Assembly (NCBI GenBank): GCA_963995525.1
Contig: OZ023209.1
Coordinates: forward strand, 33,042,199 to 33,106,198
Direction of reading: 5' to 3'
Length of the DNA stretch: 64,000 bases
Source of the DNA: Escarpia spicata
Lineage: Eukaryota > Annelida > Polychaeta > Sabellida > Siboglinidae
Numbering within the stretch: the stretch's first letter is position 1; every line of letters starts with the position of its first letter. Positions 44,330-57,415 of the stretch are shown here, one piece after another. The notes under the pieces were generated by a model that was given only the letters and a program-made list of their open reading frames with translations, made no database searches and was not told where the DNA came from. A program made the position numbers and the translations under genes.

Positions 44330-45495
44330 ATGCCTCAAGGTGACAGCCTCAGCCCAGTGCTGTTTGTCATCTACCTCGAGGTACCTCTGAGAAGTCTCCG
44401 GTCATAGGTGTCTCCTCAACCAGTTGGGCTGTCACTCGACATCGAATACGTTGATGATAAAGACTTCGGTAGCTATTCCCGTGCTTTTCTGAATGAAATT
44501 AAAACAATATCCCCTAGCAGCCTGGCAGAGTGGTTTCATACCATGAGTGACGATGATGTAATCGCGGCCCTCGCTTGCCGGATTGCTACAATGGTTGCTC
44601 ACAAAATAAACAGTATACTTAGTGATCTGCAAATGGAGTTGGCAGCAAAGGACGCACAGATCGAACAACTTGAACAAGCTGTCGACAATTTGAAGCAGTA
44701 CAGCCGTCGGTCCTCTGTGCGCATCACAGACAAAGAAAAACAAAGTTGGTGAACAAATTGATTAGGTTATCACTGACTTGTTTAACGAGATAGACATGCC
44801 ACTAATAGTGAACACTATCAATAGAGTCCGCAGGATTGGGCCCATCCGCTACAAACAGAAACCACTCCCGCCATCGAGAAACAAACAGACCGCAGATCTG
44901 AGGAATGGCGGATGGCGAAGACATTAGGTTCTCTACTAGGAGTTGCAGAGGATGTGGCACGCCATAAACAGCTCGCAAATGTAGCATTTCGTAAGCTGTG
45001 GACAGTCTGGTTCAGGCGAAATCAGAATAGTTTAGAGTTACGGCTCTATGCATCGTTCGTTGTGCCTGTACTGACCTACAACATGGACACGTGGGGTCAG
45101 ACTCAGACGGAGTTGAACAGGCTAGATTTGTACCACCGCCGGACTTGCATACGATCGTTGGCCTTCACAATCCACAGAAGATGATATCAGAAACCTTGTA
45201 TCGTCGATGCCAGCCGTTCAGTCGGTTGGTCCGATAAGCACGGTGGCCACTCTTCGGCCACGTGTTACGTCTACCACCGAACGTCCCTGCTTTAATTTGC
45301 CAATCACGAGTACTTTAGACCAGATAAGGGCAGCTTTCGCGGGCGACCATAGGTAACATTACAGATTGTCCTATACGGCGACTTGTTTAGAGTTGGGTTA
45401 CAGCTTCGCAATTGCGGGGATGGCGAGATGCTGAGTGCCCTCAGCCGCGTCGATTGGCGAGAACTGGCGGGAAAGATCATTGAAATGGCATAAGC
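44330..45495 (+). mobile_element. Scrambled LINE: RT boxes with an ORF1 coiled-coil inside
   Basis: MPQGDSLSPVLFVIYLE (44330 on) and YVDDKDF (about 44451) are RT boxes. The frame then turns to SLAEWFHTMSDDDVIAALA, MVAHKINSILSDLQMEL, AAKDAQIEQLEQAVDNLKQ and YSRRSSVRI, a coiled-coil plus RNA-binding start typical of LINE ORF1 proteins. NRVRRIGPIR follows (44824 on). From about 44912 the RT thumb returns: GSLLGVAEDVARHKQLA, RRNQNSLELRLYASFVVPVL and DLYHRRT; FGHVLRLPPNVPAL appears near 45255 after frame changes. ORF1 material thus lies between two ORF2 segments. The copy is dead. Confidence 0.75.
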
Positions 45496-47844
45496 GAATC
45501 CTACATACCGCGATAGTTTGAAACGCGAATATGCTTATTAATATATATTATACGAACATTTCGAATTTTAAAGTAAAACCTGGGGTAGATTTGAAGGTTA
45601 AAACATATGAGATTCAGTAATCCGTCTAGAAATCTGGCAATCCGTCAAATAAAAAATAAAAAAACACGTGGCTATTCGTTGCCTCAGTTATTTCAAAAAC
45701 ATATGTGTGCTCTGTGGAATCATACCGTGATACGGCCCATGTGTTTTGCTTATTTTGCTTATTTGCCTGCCCAAACAGCTTGAGTCAAATATCGCGATGT
45801 CTCGGCCCGCCAATTTTGCCTTTGATTTTGTGGCAGTCACACCTTAGATGTAGTCGTAGGCCGAGTTGCTAAATAAACAACAACTGGCAGTTCACATCCC
45901 GCGCGCCACAATACAATCAATAGTGTAGGTCTCTATTCATCGCGCACGTTTAATCAAATTTGTTTGAGCTAACTACAAGGCGAACTTCACATAGACATGT
46001 GTTCGGAGTAACGAAATACCATTAAAATCGACCCCTACTTTCCAGCATATAGCGGTAATCCGGCCGGATCCCCGTACCGTCAAGTCTAGTAATCCGTTGC
46101 AAAATCTGGAGAGCACGGAGTAACGGAATACCGTTAAAGATCAGATGCAAAGGTGGTATACATTTCAACAATGTCGTTATTTATGGGTAAATAGCTATCC
46201 CCTTATTCATTTTCAATCATGGTATAACAAAACGTTAACTAATTTAGTCATAACAATTTTAAAAATACCAAAGATATTTTTGTAAATTCAGGAAACCGGG
46301 CGCGCAGCTTTTGCTATTTTTGTGAGGCCGCGTGACATAAATTTGGCTACACGATATTCGCAGTACAGTGATCTACGCCTGCGGCTCTGTACATTTAATC
46401 GGTTTTAGCAATATTTTTAATCACACAAAATGCGTAGTAGGAGCGAATTTGACATAAGACATACTCTTGGTTAATGTAATCCGTACATGTACTGTTATCA
46501 AATGAGTGGTCAAAGAACTGTTATCAAATGAGTGGTCAAACGAATTTAGCATAGCCGGTGTTGCGTGCCAGAAAACCTCATCATGCCACAATACCTCGCT
46601 CCATGTTAAACTATAGGGCGCCATGGCCAGTCGCAAGCAATCAGTCATGGCGGTTTTGGCCAGCGACGCTTTCAGCACGGCTAAACACCTCCAAATCATA
46701 TTTATTTTAGGCAAAGAACTAATTTTATTTCCAACTAAAACATTATATATTTCACAAAAATGTATATGAAATTTTGATATTTTCGTATAAAATAAGTATT
46801 TTTGATAAGGACTATAGCTATAATAGTATAAGGTAAAGTTATTATATATGATTATGATGACTTTTTCTGCGTAATATAATATGTAATATATTACACATAT
46901 AAATGCTTCCAAATTGACAAATAATCGTACATATTTACAATGTACCAATATCGAAATTAATAGTCATGCATAAATGCAAAGTTTATACTTATGTAACTAA
47001 TAAAATATTAACTTAATGTCATGTATCATCAACTTCACGTCGAAACGACTCCTTTATTTAGTGCCAAATACACCTATACCTCCAAATCATCTTTATTTTA
47101 CACACAATTTTTGCTTTAAAAATAAAATTGTATTGTGCATATTTAAAATGTATTTACACGTGTATATTAAAGTTTAACACTCCAGCATAAATTAAATATT
47201 TAGCCGAGAGCTGCTCACAAAGGAACACATGGACCAACCCCAGCCCCCCCGAAACACTGAAGAAACTTACTACACCAACAAATGACGGTATCAGATACCC
47301 GCTAATTGCAATTAACGTAGCCATGTGCAAACGCGGGCTATCGGCACGACAAGGCTTTTGATCACGACAGTGGTTCGTGATAGAATACCTCGAGGTATTC
47401 CCTCACCAGGTATTGTGTCACGCTACACCGGCAATGGCGAGTTGGATGCAAGGTTCGGTTCAGAAGTTCGTGTTGAGATATTTTGTATTGCCTTTTTAGT
47501 TTGTAGGTTAGAAGATATGATCATGTGAAGCTTCATTAATTAATCGTTCGTGCCAGTCGGTTATGTCGTAGACTGTAGCCACTGGCCGATGGCGATGCTT
47601 GATCTGAGCCGAGGCCAGCGACCTACTTTGGGCCTTGGCGCTGATCGGTCGTGGACTCGAGAATATTGGAGCACGTTGATAACTATATACATCGTATTGT
47701 TTTCCCAATATTGCATAGCCAAAATAATTAGCATGCAGGCTAGTTTATTGAGTGTCGATCTGACACAGACACGTTGACATGTTTCTGTTGTTGACATTCT
47801 ACTCGGCCTTGGGCTTGTGACGTTCCTGTTTGTTCAGATAAAGC
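45496..47844. other. Gene-free stretch; 26-bp tandem pair
   Basis: ACTGTTATCAAATGAGTGGT plus CAAAGA/CAAACG is present twice in tandem (46491-46541). GTAATCCG/ACGGAATACCG motifs recur at 45620-46135. The 175-codon minus frame (46421-46948) is AT-driven and not recognised. Confidence 0.45.
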
Positions 47845-48299
47845 CAGAGCTTCCAAGTCTCCCGATTCGGCGGGAGATCTCTCGAATTTTGACAGAATCT
47901 TGAAAATCTCCCGATCTCCCGAATTTAAATACATATCTCCCGATTTTATTCGAAAACTTAAAAACACTGCACTGCAGTCCCTGGCTGTCTTGCTGGCGTG
48001 CAAAATCAATGTTTCCTCTGAATGCTACCAGTTGCAAATGTCGCCAGGTTTGCTGGAGTCGGTTGGAAAGGCGACTCACCTTTACAACACTATGTTGCAG
48101 AAGCATAAAGTGACGATTGCATGGCGAGTTTTGCACTATACATCTACATTTTTTCATTTTGTAGGTTTTTCTGGTATGTGTGTGTTTCAGCTTTCGATAA
48201 GCGTTCCCTTAAAGAAAATTACCGGTAAAATCTCCCTATTGTGTTTTGATAATATAGGGAGATCTCCCTGTTTTGGGTTCATTCAACTTGGAAGCTCTG
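47845..48299. mobile_element. MITE with perfect 14-bp inverted ends
   Basis: CAGAGCTTCCAAGT (47845-47858) is exactly inverse to ACTTGGAAGCTCTG (48286-48299). GGGAGATCTC/GAGATCTCCC-like motifs lie just inside each end. TAAAG occurs near both outer borders, but no exact duplication is adjacent. CAG...CTG ends suit hAT. No gene is present. Confidence 0.65.
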
Positions 48300-48321
48300 T
48301 AAAGTGATTTTGTGGAATGAC

Positions 48322-48668
<347 letters not shown>

Positions 48669-48669
48669 C

Positions 48670-51600
48670 ACTTTATATATATATATGGCAGTATTTTAAT
48701 AGCTTAATCAATCATTACACTCTTATTTCACACCCAAGTTCAGCGTTTTGCATTTCACAGTGACACGTTAGCTTTTAACAAACGCTGGTGTTTTGCTATG
48801 TGTTGCAATGCTAGTTATAGCCAAAATGACGTCGCGCGCTGATTCCTTGCGGTGCAACGCCTACCAAATGTTGAGACGAGCGCGGTTAATTTTCTGTTAA
48901 TATAGATACAATTTGTGAAGGATTAACCAATAAAATTATGTTTTTTGTGCAATGCAAATTCATAATGCAACAGTGTGTTATCACGTATGTAATTTTCTGA
49001 AACCTTTGCATATGATCTTTAAAATCGACCTCTGAAAACGCATTATCCATGCAACCAATGCTCAAAACTTTAAGCAGACGGCTTTTGTCTGTTTAAAACA
49101 TCTGTCTGGCTAAGGCGGCGCGTTATGCATAGTTGGTCTGCGAATGCTGCAGGAGTATATATATATATATATATATTACACATGGCCGCGGAAAAAGTTC
49201 CCATACACTATTTTTGGTGAAAAAATATGTTCTAACATGCTCATTTCCACAGTGGAAAAATATGAGTATGCAAATATGGCAGTTCAGATACAAAGCACAA
49301 CTGATACAGCTTTTTAAAAATAGCAACCGATGTGCATTTTTCTGCATGTGACGGACATCAGGTGCCAAATTATATTGCGTATGTCCGCAACGTCATAAAA
49401 TATAATCCACATTATATTTTGATAATTATATCAGCACAAAGATTACTTGACCAGGCTCTTTTGCAACAAATGTTTAAGCTGTGTTGAGTACATTGACCAA
49501 ACAATGGTTTGCGTTGGAAGTAGGTGTAATTCTCCTCAACGTATTTAATGATTATGTCTAAGTCTTGTACATTAAGGTCTTTCATAGCTGTACGGGTATG
49601 CCTGGAAGTGCACCAGTTAAACATGTTATTGCATCACACAGTATAGCAGCACTGATTGTTGAAAATACGTTTGGATACATTGCAACAAACAGGTTGTTTG
49701 TATTGATTCAGAACATTTTAATGGGCAAACACAATATAAAAAAGCGGCACTAAATACACACGTCTACAGTGCAATTAACTTGGGTACCCCAGGCCACCTG
49801 AAACACCGGGCAGCTAACTGAGATACTACCTCTAGAAAACAGACACTCTTTGACACCAACATATTGCACAGATGCAGTTTCTATGGCTCTGATAAACAAC
49901 TAAATGCACTGCATGTACCATACATTTTGTGCTTTGTTTCACAATTTGTCAGGTATTAATCAGTTGACTGTAGGGTATGCTTGACGGTATGATTCTTCCA
50001 ACGGTTGAGTACTTTGATAAACTGTTCAACATTCTTGATTATATTGTCATGTCAAGTCTACATTATATGCTGATCGCATTGTTGATCTACGAGTGCCATC
50101 ATCACTTTTCTTGTGTCTTGCCTCGAACTAGATCCATGAAATTGGGACAACGAATAGGTTGTTGTGCTAGAATATGACAGAAGTCATATATTGCAGACAA
50201 AATTATATTACACATGTCTTAAAACTAGGCTGTAGGTGTTTTAAGAAAACCGAAAATGGTTGGCAAGAAAGGCGGTTCCTGTCTGCGACCACCATGAACG
50301 TTGGCGCGATTGAAGATGCGAAGCTAAATTGCAGTCAGTACTTGCGCATGGGAGGCTTGCTACATACTGACGTTGTAGCTAACTAAAACCTGCGCTCCAG
50401 CTTCCAGAATTTCCGCATAAGCGACGTTAGCAGTGTGTCGTCTTCTCCATTTCCCATTTACATGAGTATTGTTCGTCTGCGTTCTGCCTGCTTGTTATCT
50501 AATTAAACAGCTCCATACATACTTTCTGGCTACCTTGTTGTTGCCTACTACTTACCGCCGGAACAAATATGCGCCTTTATGCATGTACTTACTTCTGTAG
50601 CGCTTTGCATGGCTTTTTTCTTCGCACTCAGGTTTCTTATTTTCCGGTAATTTCGAACTTGCAGACCAATACCAATGAAAACAGCAAAAATAAAGTAGTA
50701 TTCTTAAAACTATAGTAATAGGTTAATATGAGGTTATATGTACTTTATGCATATTGTGGATTAGAAATATTTATACATATTATTATAATAATTAATTTTA
50801 ATTAATATATATGTAATAGTATAATCATTATATATATTGTGGATTATATATAAAAATAGTAAAACAAATTAAAAACATCATCATAATCACAGTAAATACG
50901 ATGGCGTGACACAAATTCAGCAAAAAAGGTGGTTACTACCAATATAACTATCAGTCATTTAATGAAAGGTCACAAGCAGATGAATTCATCATGGCCTAAG
51001 GGATAATTGTTTACTAATTAGTTTATAATTAAACAGTATGTCCGACACGAGGTGAACAACGTGGTGTCCGTCAGAATATCAGCCGGCGCTGGAACATCTA
51101 TGAATACCTACAATTGTCTTGCACATGTGCATCTTTTTTGATAAAACAGTAGACACTACGCAACTTATATATATTTTGCTAACTACATCCGTTATGATGC
51201 TAGAAAAACTCATCACAACAGCTTTCGTGACGGACATCATGCCATGTTTGCATGTACAATACAACTAAATACGCACGCATGAAATCAATATCAAGCCATA
51301 TTACATGTGAGACAGTGGGTATACATCAGTAAATAAATTATAAAGGCAGAAAAGTCAGTATTTGAGTTTCATATAGTTCAGCTGAGGGAAACCTGAACAT
51401 GATGTTCGTCACGAAATTTGTGTTAAAACAGGAATTGGATGTTTGGTGATCAACATGTATATGCAATTTAAAGATAGCCAATTATTTTATTCGTAGGATG
51501 TGTGAGATTATGTGAAATTTTAAAATAGTGTATTACGTGACTGCAAATAGTATTGTATGTTAGCATGCTACTTATCATTAAACCTCAAAATCATCATGCA

Positions 51601-51799
51601 AAATGTGCTGTTTTTGATCAGGTTGTTATGTTATGTTATGGTTCCTGACGCCTATCCATTGCGTCAATTGAACAAAAAGTGAAATGGCAACGAGTGTCTA
51701 ACTTCAAATGCTTTATAGCGACATTATACAAAAACGGAAAAAACACAAAAGGACAACTGACATTTGGGTGTGTTCTCCAATTTTACCAATAAGACCTGA

Positions 51800-51801
<2 letters not shown>
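48670..51801. other. Intronic stretch without recognised genes
   Basis: Only a short (TA)n (49157-49175) and GTGACGGACATC-like motifs (49347, 51228; inverse-like GTCCGTCA at 51066) stand out. Open frames of 60-70 codons are not protein-like. Confidence 0.4.

Positions 51802-51864
<63 letters not shown>
51802..51864. repeat. (TA)n-(GT)n microsatellite
   Basis: About 52 bases of TA followed by GTGTGTGTGT, roughly 100 bases upstream of the VWA exon acceptor. Confidence 0.9.
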
Positions 51865-51961
51865 AATTGTCTTTGTTTTGGATGACTATGATGTCAAATG
51901 TTTTTAAATCAAATTGAACACTACTTTGTCGGAAATATATTGAATGAAGTTTGGTCCACAG

Positions 51962-52178
51962 ATTGTTACTTTCGCCTTCAGTGAAGATATTGTTTCCCCG
52001 CCTTCGGCAATGCTGAAGTGCTTCACCGGCACATTGAAACGAGCTAAATCAGCAACCAGGGCTGGTATAGTAAAGATGGTCAAAGGGCTTGTAACCACGA
52101 GGACCAAGAATGCAGATTATGAAAATGCAATAGATGAGGCTATCAAGTATATAAACAGCGATGCTGATGGGGCGCCAG
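51962..52178 (+). CDS. alpha2delta/CACHD1-like VWA gene, second VWA exon
   Basis: TTGGTCCACAG precedes and GTATGT follows 217 bases that start in phase 0 and end in phase 1. They read IVTFAFSEDIVSPPSAMLKC, FTGTLKRAKSATRAGIVKMV and NADYENAIDEAIKYINSDAD. In alpha2delta proteins this part is F(V)NV..F...V..C(F)...LV.A followed by ...KGTTDYK.GF...F..L.NS. The match includes the CF, the L..A and the DY...A blocks. The threonine of the metal site (T in TTDY) is replaced (NADY). It joins 39541-39679 and 56596-56712 in phase. The first 18 bases of a longer open frame (from ATG 51944) are intron. Confidence 0.75.
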
Positions 52179-53470
52179 GTATGTAAAAATAAAGGTCAGT
52201 TCTTATATACCGCAGTATGCAGCACTTTGGACCACTCAAAGCGCTTTATAATTTACTCCCTGACAGACCTGTTCAAACGAACACCATATCGACTTCTCTG
52301 TGAATTATTCAGTCATGCAACAATTAATGCGCGAAAATAGTTCGTACACAAATACCCACATTGTCTGAGTGGATTGGAGCAACGAAGAGTGCACGAATTT
52401 GCCAAAAGTTAGACACAGCAGTATAGAATTTCAACCCGTGATTTCTTGGTTGAGAGTGATGCGGTGTTGGTAGTGTTTTGTTGTATTTGTGCCAAATCAA
52501 AGGATGTGATTCGTACCATGACATAATGGATATCTTTATTTTTAATGCAGTAGATACGCTGACATAGTATTAAGAAGAGGCACCACATCTAGATAGGTTT
52601 TATTTAATTGCACAATTAATTATATTGTTTTTGGCCTGAAGTATAGCCTATCCCAAAAATTATAACACTAAAAGAAAAGTGTTATGACAATAATGTTATT
52701 ACAATAATATGCCTTAATTCACCATTCCCATTAATACACTTCCTGGCCACAAAGTCCGTAAAGCCACCAACAATGGATGCCGAATACGTGGAGCTTTCCG
52801 ACATTCCGCCGAAAACTTTTGTATGATTGACCTTGTAGATGCCAAATGCCATATGCCATATGTAATGCCAAAGCAGTTAGTAATGCACATATGTTTCACG
52901 CGTAAACAAGGCAAACCGCGACGTAGGGGATCCGTCAATTGACCAATCTATCACGTGACATATTGTCAATAAAAACACGTGCGGCGATGAAACATTCCGT
53001 CATATATGTTGTTGACTTTCAGTTCAGACCCCAAGGCAACGTTTTTAAAGTGACAACTTTACGCTGGAGTGTTTTATCTAGGACACGTCATGCCGCAATA
53101 GTAATGCAGTTCACACCGTTATCAAAATTGTTGGCAAAGACAAAACTTGGCGGAGATCTCGCGCATAATTGTGATTGTGACGTAGGAAATCCGCGATGTT
53201 GCCGATCCGTCAGTTGATGGACCCGTACTTCGCGGTTTCCCAACGTGACAATCAGGATTATGTGCGTGACATCGCTCGAGCTTTACCAATGTTGTTAACG
53301 GTAATATATGCGTATTACATACTAGCGAAATGCCCGTCCCCTAAACGGGACATATTGGTAGTTCATATATTCGCATTCATGTACCTCTTTTATTGCAGAT
53401 GCCCCCTGACTATACACATTTTATTTACACACAGACACGTGGGCACACACGTGTGCGCGGACAAATACCC
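52179..53470. other. Intronic stretch; short dispersed-repeat scrap
   Basis: GCACTTTGGACCACTCAAAG CGCTTTATAA (52220-52250) looks like a fragment of a common dispersed repeat. A CGACGTAGG..ATCCGTCA block occurs twice (52919-52936 and 53178-53216, variant). No gene. Confidence 0.4.
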
Positions 53471-53477
53471 ATTCAGA

Positions 53478-53491
53478 CACGCACACACACA

Positions 53492-53575
<84 letters not shown>

Positions 53576-53621
53576 CACACACACAGACACACACACAGAC
53601 ACACAAACACACACACACACA

Positions 53622-53694
<73 letters not shown>

Positions 53695-53702
53695 ACACAC
53701 AC
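53478..53702. repeat. Compound (CA)n/(CACG)n/(ACAG)n microsatellite
   Basis: (CA)n is interrupted by about nine GCAC units (53541-53574) and by CAGACACACA units (53583-53625), then returns to pure (CA)n to 53702. Both strands are open because of the repeat only. Confidence 0.95.
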
Positions 53703-55619
53703 TCAACAAACAGTCAAACATGGACACCTGCGCACACACATGCACTTTCTTAAATGTTTATATAAACGAAGTAACTGGTATATATATTGTTTACAAATGA
53801 TGGACTAAATTTGCCAACATTTGCGAGAAACGTATCATCAATTACCGTATAATCCGAATATTCTTTTCTTTAAAAAATCTACTTGAAAGATTTCTGAGAA
53901 GTTGCACCGGAAATGGGGCAACCTCAAATCACACCTAGGTTATTTCGCGTCGTTTTCAACAATTTCAATATTATAAGTAAAAAGAGCGCGTAGCCATCAC
54001 CGACACATATAATTGAAGCATCATATGAAAGCATAGTATATGGTTGTTCTAAACGTATGCCTAAATTAGCTCTATCTACAATAAATCATGACCTACGAAG
54101 CTGTGTGTGACCATTCCCAAAATTTTGCACGAGAAGATGTTCGAAAAAAGATAAATTAATGCCATTCCGTTTATGTGGCAAGAACACGGATGCAACAACT
54201 GGTCCAAAAGGCACATCGGAAAACGTAGTCTTAATCTGCTAATAAATACGTGGAACCGATTTCATTCTGGTCTGAGCCGAGAAATTCTGCTTTAAAGGAA
54301 GGGTGGTAACCGCGAAAAACGTGAAAATTTACACACCGCTCGTCCACCAATTTGACTGCCTACATATCGAAACATCAATCGCCATGTTACGTTATGTCCT
54401 TATTTAATAGTTCTACTAATCTTACGTGCTTTACATGTAATAATAGCAACATTTACGAATAGCTACCCCGTTTATGCGCTGACGTCAGTGTTGTGTTCAA
54501 CAGCACAACGTATACGGTTCATTCTCAAGCCGGCACGAGCATGGATGTTCCACGTCAGTACAATTACGTTTATTATCGTGCAAATTTTTGTGTGTGTGAA
54601 TGCATAGTTTTATAATCTAATACATCAACCTTTAAGAAATAAATACATGGCAAGAACGATGAGTTAAAATGTACACCAACAACTTAGGCGACATTTTGAA
54701 AAGACAGCAGACCTAAATATGCCTGTATGTACAGACAGCCGAGAGCGCAGCATGATTGAATTTTAGGCCTAATGTTCTCTCTACCTAGGCTCTACTCCTA
54801 AGAACAATTTCTTTGCATAGTTTGCTAGATAAATATCCTATGTGAAGTAGCAGTGTAAGAAGGAAGGTTGTGTCCCCTAGCGGAGTAGGCCAACGGTAAC
54901 CTGGTGGACAATATAGAGAGCGGACTTACTCGTACGCGTAAGATTACATAGCAGTAATTAGTCCTAGTAGTATGAACGGGCTCGTCCCAATGCGCCGTTC
55001 GCGGAGATATTGATTGAGCGGTTCTGCGCGTGTTTTTCGTTTGACGAATCATTTACTTCAATTTGTGTTTTATTGTTGAATTTGTTATTGCTATTGGTTT
55101 ATGGTCATTCAAGTTGTGATTTTGTCTCCCACCCTCCTCCATGTACCACACTTGATGCTTAATTGTATACAATGTAGATTCTTGGACGCTTTTCCCTGTT
55201 ATATAAGTACACGAGGTTTGGCCTCGGCTTTTCCCTCTTACTGGACCTCAGTAGTGTACTCAGGGTTTTTAGTGCGGTAAATAAAGTAGGCTGCTAATGG
55301 TGCTTGGTGACCTGGTGGCGGAGTGACCCCCACCGATACGGTGTCAATGGTAAATATAGTACTGGTGGTTGGGAATACGTCTACGACTTGTAGGTAGTGG
55401 TTAGCAATACCATTGGGGTCGGCATGCTTGCTGTGAACATGTATTTATGTATTTATGTTGTAATTTAAGAGTTATGTAAACGAATAAAGCTAAATGTCAT
55501 TAAGTTTGCCTATTTCAATCATGGGTAACTACACACGATTACCAAACAGAAAGCTGAGGAATAAGGTCTTCATACTTTTTCAAAACCACACATACCGTCC
55601 TCTATCGACTTCACACAAA
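53703..55619. other. Intronic stretch with an isolated copy of the 115-bp repeat
   Basis: 54080-54165 (AATCATGACCTACGAAGCTG, TGTGTGACCATTCCCAAAA, GTTCGAAAAAAGATAAATTAATGCC) is a diverged single copy of the array at 55620-55980. Otherwise nothing recognised. Confidence 0.45.
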
Positions 55620-55980
55620 TCACACGAAAGTCTGACATATGTTCGTTCAGCAGGAATGCTTGAATTAATTGTATCTACATCATACCACGAACTATGTAGC
55701 TGTATGTGACCATACGCAAATTGCACACAAGAAGGCGTTCGAAAGCCATACATATGTTCGTTCAGCAGGAATGCTTGAATTAATTGTATCTACATCATAC
55801 CACGAACTATGTAGCTGTATGTGACCATACGCAAATTGCGCACAAGAAGGCGTTCGAAAGCCAGACATATGTTCGTTCAGCAGGAATGCTTGAATTAATT
55901 GTATCTACATCATACCACGAACTATGTAGCTGTATGTGACCATACCCAAATTGCGCACAAGAAGGCGTTCGAAAAAAAGA
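55620..55980. repeat. 115-bp tandem repeat, three copies
   Basis: ACATATGTTCGTTCAGCAGG begins at 55635, 55750 and 55865 (steps of exactly 115). The copies are nearly identical, so the expansion is recent. The unit also holds CACGAACTATGTAGCTGTAT and GAAGGCGTTCGAAA. Confidence 0.9.
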
Positions 55981-56005
55981 CAATGCCTTTCTGTTTCCTC
56001 TCACA

Positions 56006-56130
56006 CACTGTAGAGAATGTTGACTTGGAGAGGGTTTTCAAGTTTCCCTTGACACCCTTGGGTTAAAGACAGTGGCACGGGTGTCAATTGAAACTTGAAG
56101 ATTCTTTCCGAGTCAACATTATCCACGGTG
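56006..56130. repeat. Hairpin with 52-bp arms and 21-bp loop
   Basis: The left arm (56006-56057, ending CAAGTTTCCCTTGACACCC) and right arm (56079-56130, starting GGGTGTCAATTGAAACTTG) pair at about 42 of 52 positions. It is a MITE or foldback element in the intron before the next VWA exon. Confidence 0.75.
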
Positions 56131-56595
56131 TTTAGATACAACAATCTGCGAAATAGGTCTGATATACCTTGTCACTCGACACTTAGTCTTTTACGGAATC
56201 CTTGACATAGACAATTGTTGATGCAGAATTTCGCCCCATGCTTCTGGGAATTGTTAATTTTTCTTCAAATTTAGCTTTATCATGGAAAGAACTATTCAAG
56301 AAATCGTTCTACCAGGCTTCCCCTTATCTAAGCACTGTAGCAAATATGCTTTGATGTCGTTATTTAGTTTCAATCCTGTTGTGCCAATTCTGAATAATCT
56401 TCAAAGTTTTTGTAACAAATGGATATTCGGATTCTACGGTAAATTTTATTCCAGAAACCACCCTCAGACCTTTTGGCAAATAACACGTAAACAAAACCCT
56501 CATGGCTCTAGGACTAATTGGCTCATGGACTAACTAGCGCCATCAATGATTTAGCCAATAGTCACCGTAGTTGAACTATAGGCATTGTGTTGTAG

Positions 56596-56712
56596 TTGGC
56601 GGGAATGTAATAATTGTTATATCAGGACCGACGCCACAAGAAAGCGTTGCCGAAATTAGGGAAGTTATCAAAAAACTACCAAACGATACGAAGATATTTG
56701 CGTACAATCTTG
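56596..56712 (+). CDS. alpha2delta/CACHD1-like VWA gene, third VWA exon
   Basis: GTGTTGTAG precedes and GTGAGT follows. Two bases complete the codon opened by 52178, then VGGNVIIVISGPTPQESVAE and IREVIKKLPNDTKIFAYNL follow. This is the central VWA strand and following helix. In alpha2delta the strand reads IIMLFTDGGE, and the Asp of TDG belongs to the metal site. Here it is VISGPTP, so that acid is absent too. The next strand (KIFAYNL) corresponds to VRVFTFSVG. The exon ends in phase 1. Confidence 0.75.
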
Positions 56713-57078
56713 GTGAGTTGGTACACATGCATGAGCCGGCTGAATCAATATGCTGTCGATTGCACAACTAAGACTTGATCAATTCAACCCTGCTGAGGTT
56801 TCTAGGGAAACTCCCGAGTTACTCAACAATTTAATTATGTTCTTTCCAATTATCTATAATAACTTTGTATAACAAAATACATTCATTCCTTCATATATCC
56901 AGTTACCGGGTGAATGGAGTCAACTTGCAAATTGCATAAGAATGTCAACAGCTTTTTCAAACGTTCTTCATACAATGCAGAGGTTTATTTGTATTAAAAA
57001 CACAATCAACCTACCAATATTGGGCAGGAGTTGGTATATGTGAAGAAAGACTAAACAAGAGATTTTTCTGACACACAG

Positions 57079-57122
57079 CTGAAGAGAAGAACGACGTGCT
57101 GGAAGTCATGGCTGTAGAAGGG
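57079..57122 (+). CDS. alpha2delta/CACHD1-like VWA gene, fourth VWA exon
   Basis: TTTCTGACACACAG precedes and GTAAGA follows 44 bases. With the carried G they read AEEKNDVLEVMAVEG. In alpha2delta the same place, right after the FSVG strand, is HNYD..PLQWMACENKG, giving a good positional match (L-x-x-MA-x-x-x-G). The exon ends in phase 0. The following exon, which should hold the end of VWA and the first Cache part, was not found in the remaining window. Confidence 0.65.
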
Positions 57123-57154
57123 GTAAGACTAGTAAATAACAGTGCAATATCATT

Positions 57155-57415
57155 AGTGGTGACTGTTAGTAGCAACAGTGCAGATGGTGGTAATAGTGTT
57201 TATGGTGACAGTAGTGGCAGTTGTAACAGAAGTGGTAATTGTGACAGTAGTGCTGACATTGACAGCGGATACATCACATACATCAGTACAGATGATGACA
57301 CTAGTGAATGTGGTTACAGTAGTGTTGGTGCTGACGGTAGCTACAGTGGTGATAGCATCTACAGTGGTGACATTAGGGCTGATGATGGTAGTACTGGTGG
57401 TTGTGAACAAAACAG
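57155..57415. repeat. Degenerate GTGGTGACAGTAGT-type simple repeat
   Basis: RNA-x-GTRGT triplet-like units (GGTGACAGTAGTGG, GGTGATAGCATCTACAGTGG) run for about 260 bp just inside the intron. The serine/glycine or threonine/valine frames across it are repeat artefacts. Confidence 0.6.

Noticed and set aside
46421..46948. 175-codon minus-strand frame
   Set aside because: AT-rich, runs of tyrosine/isoleucine, no domain, no splice context.
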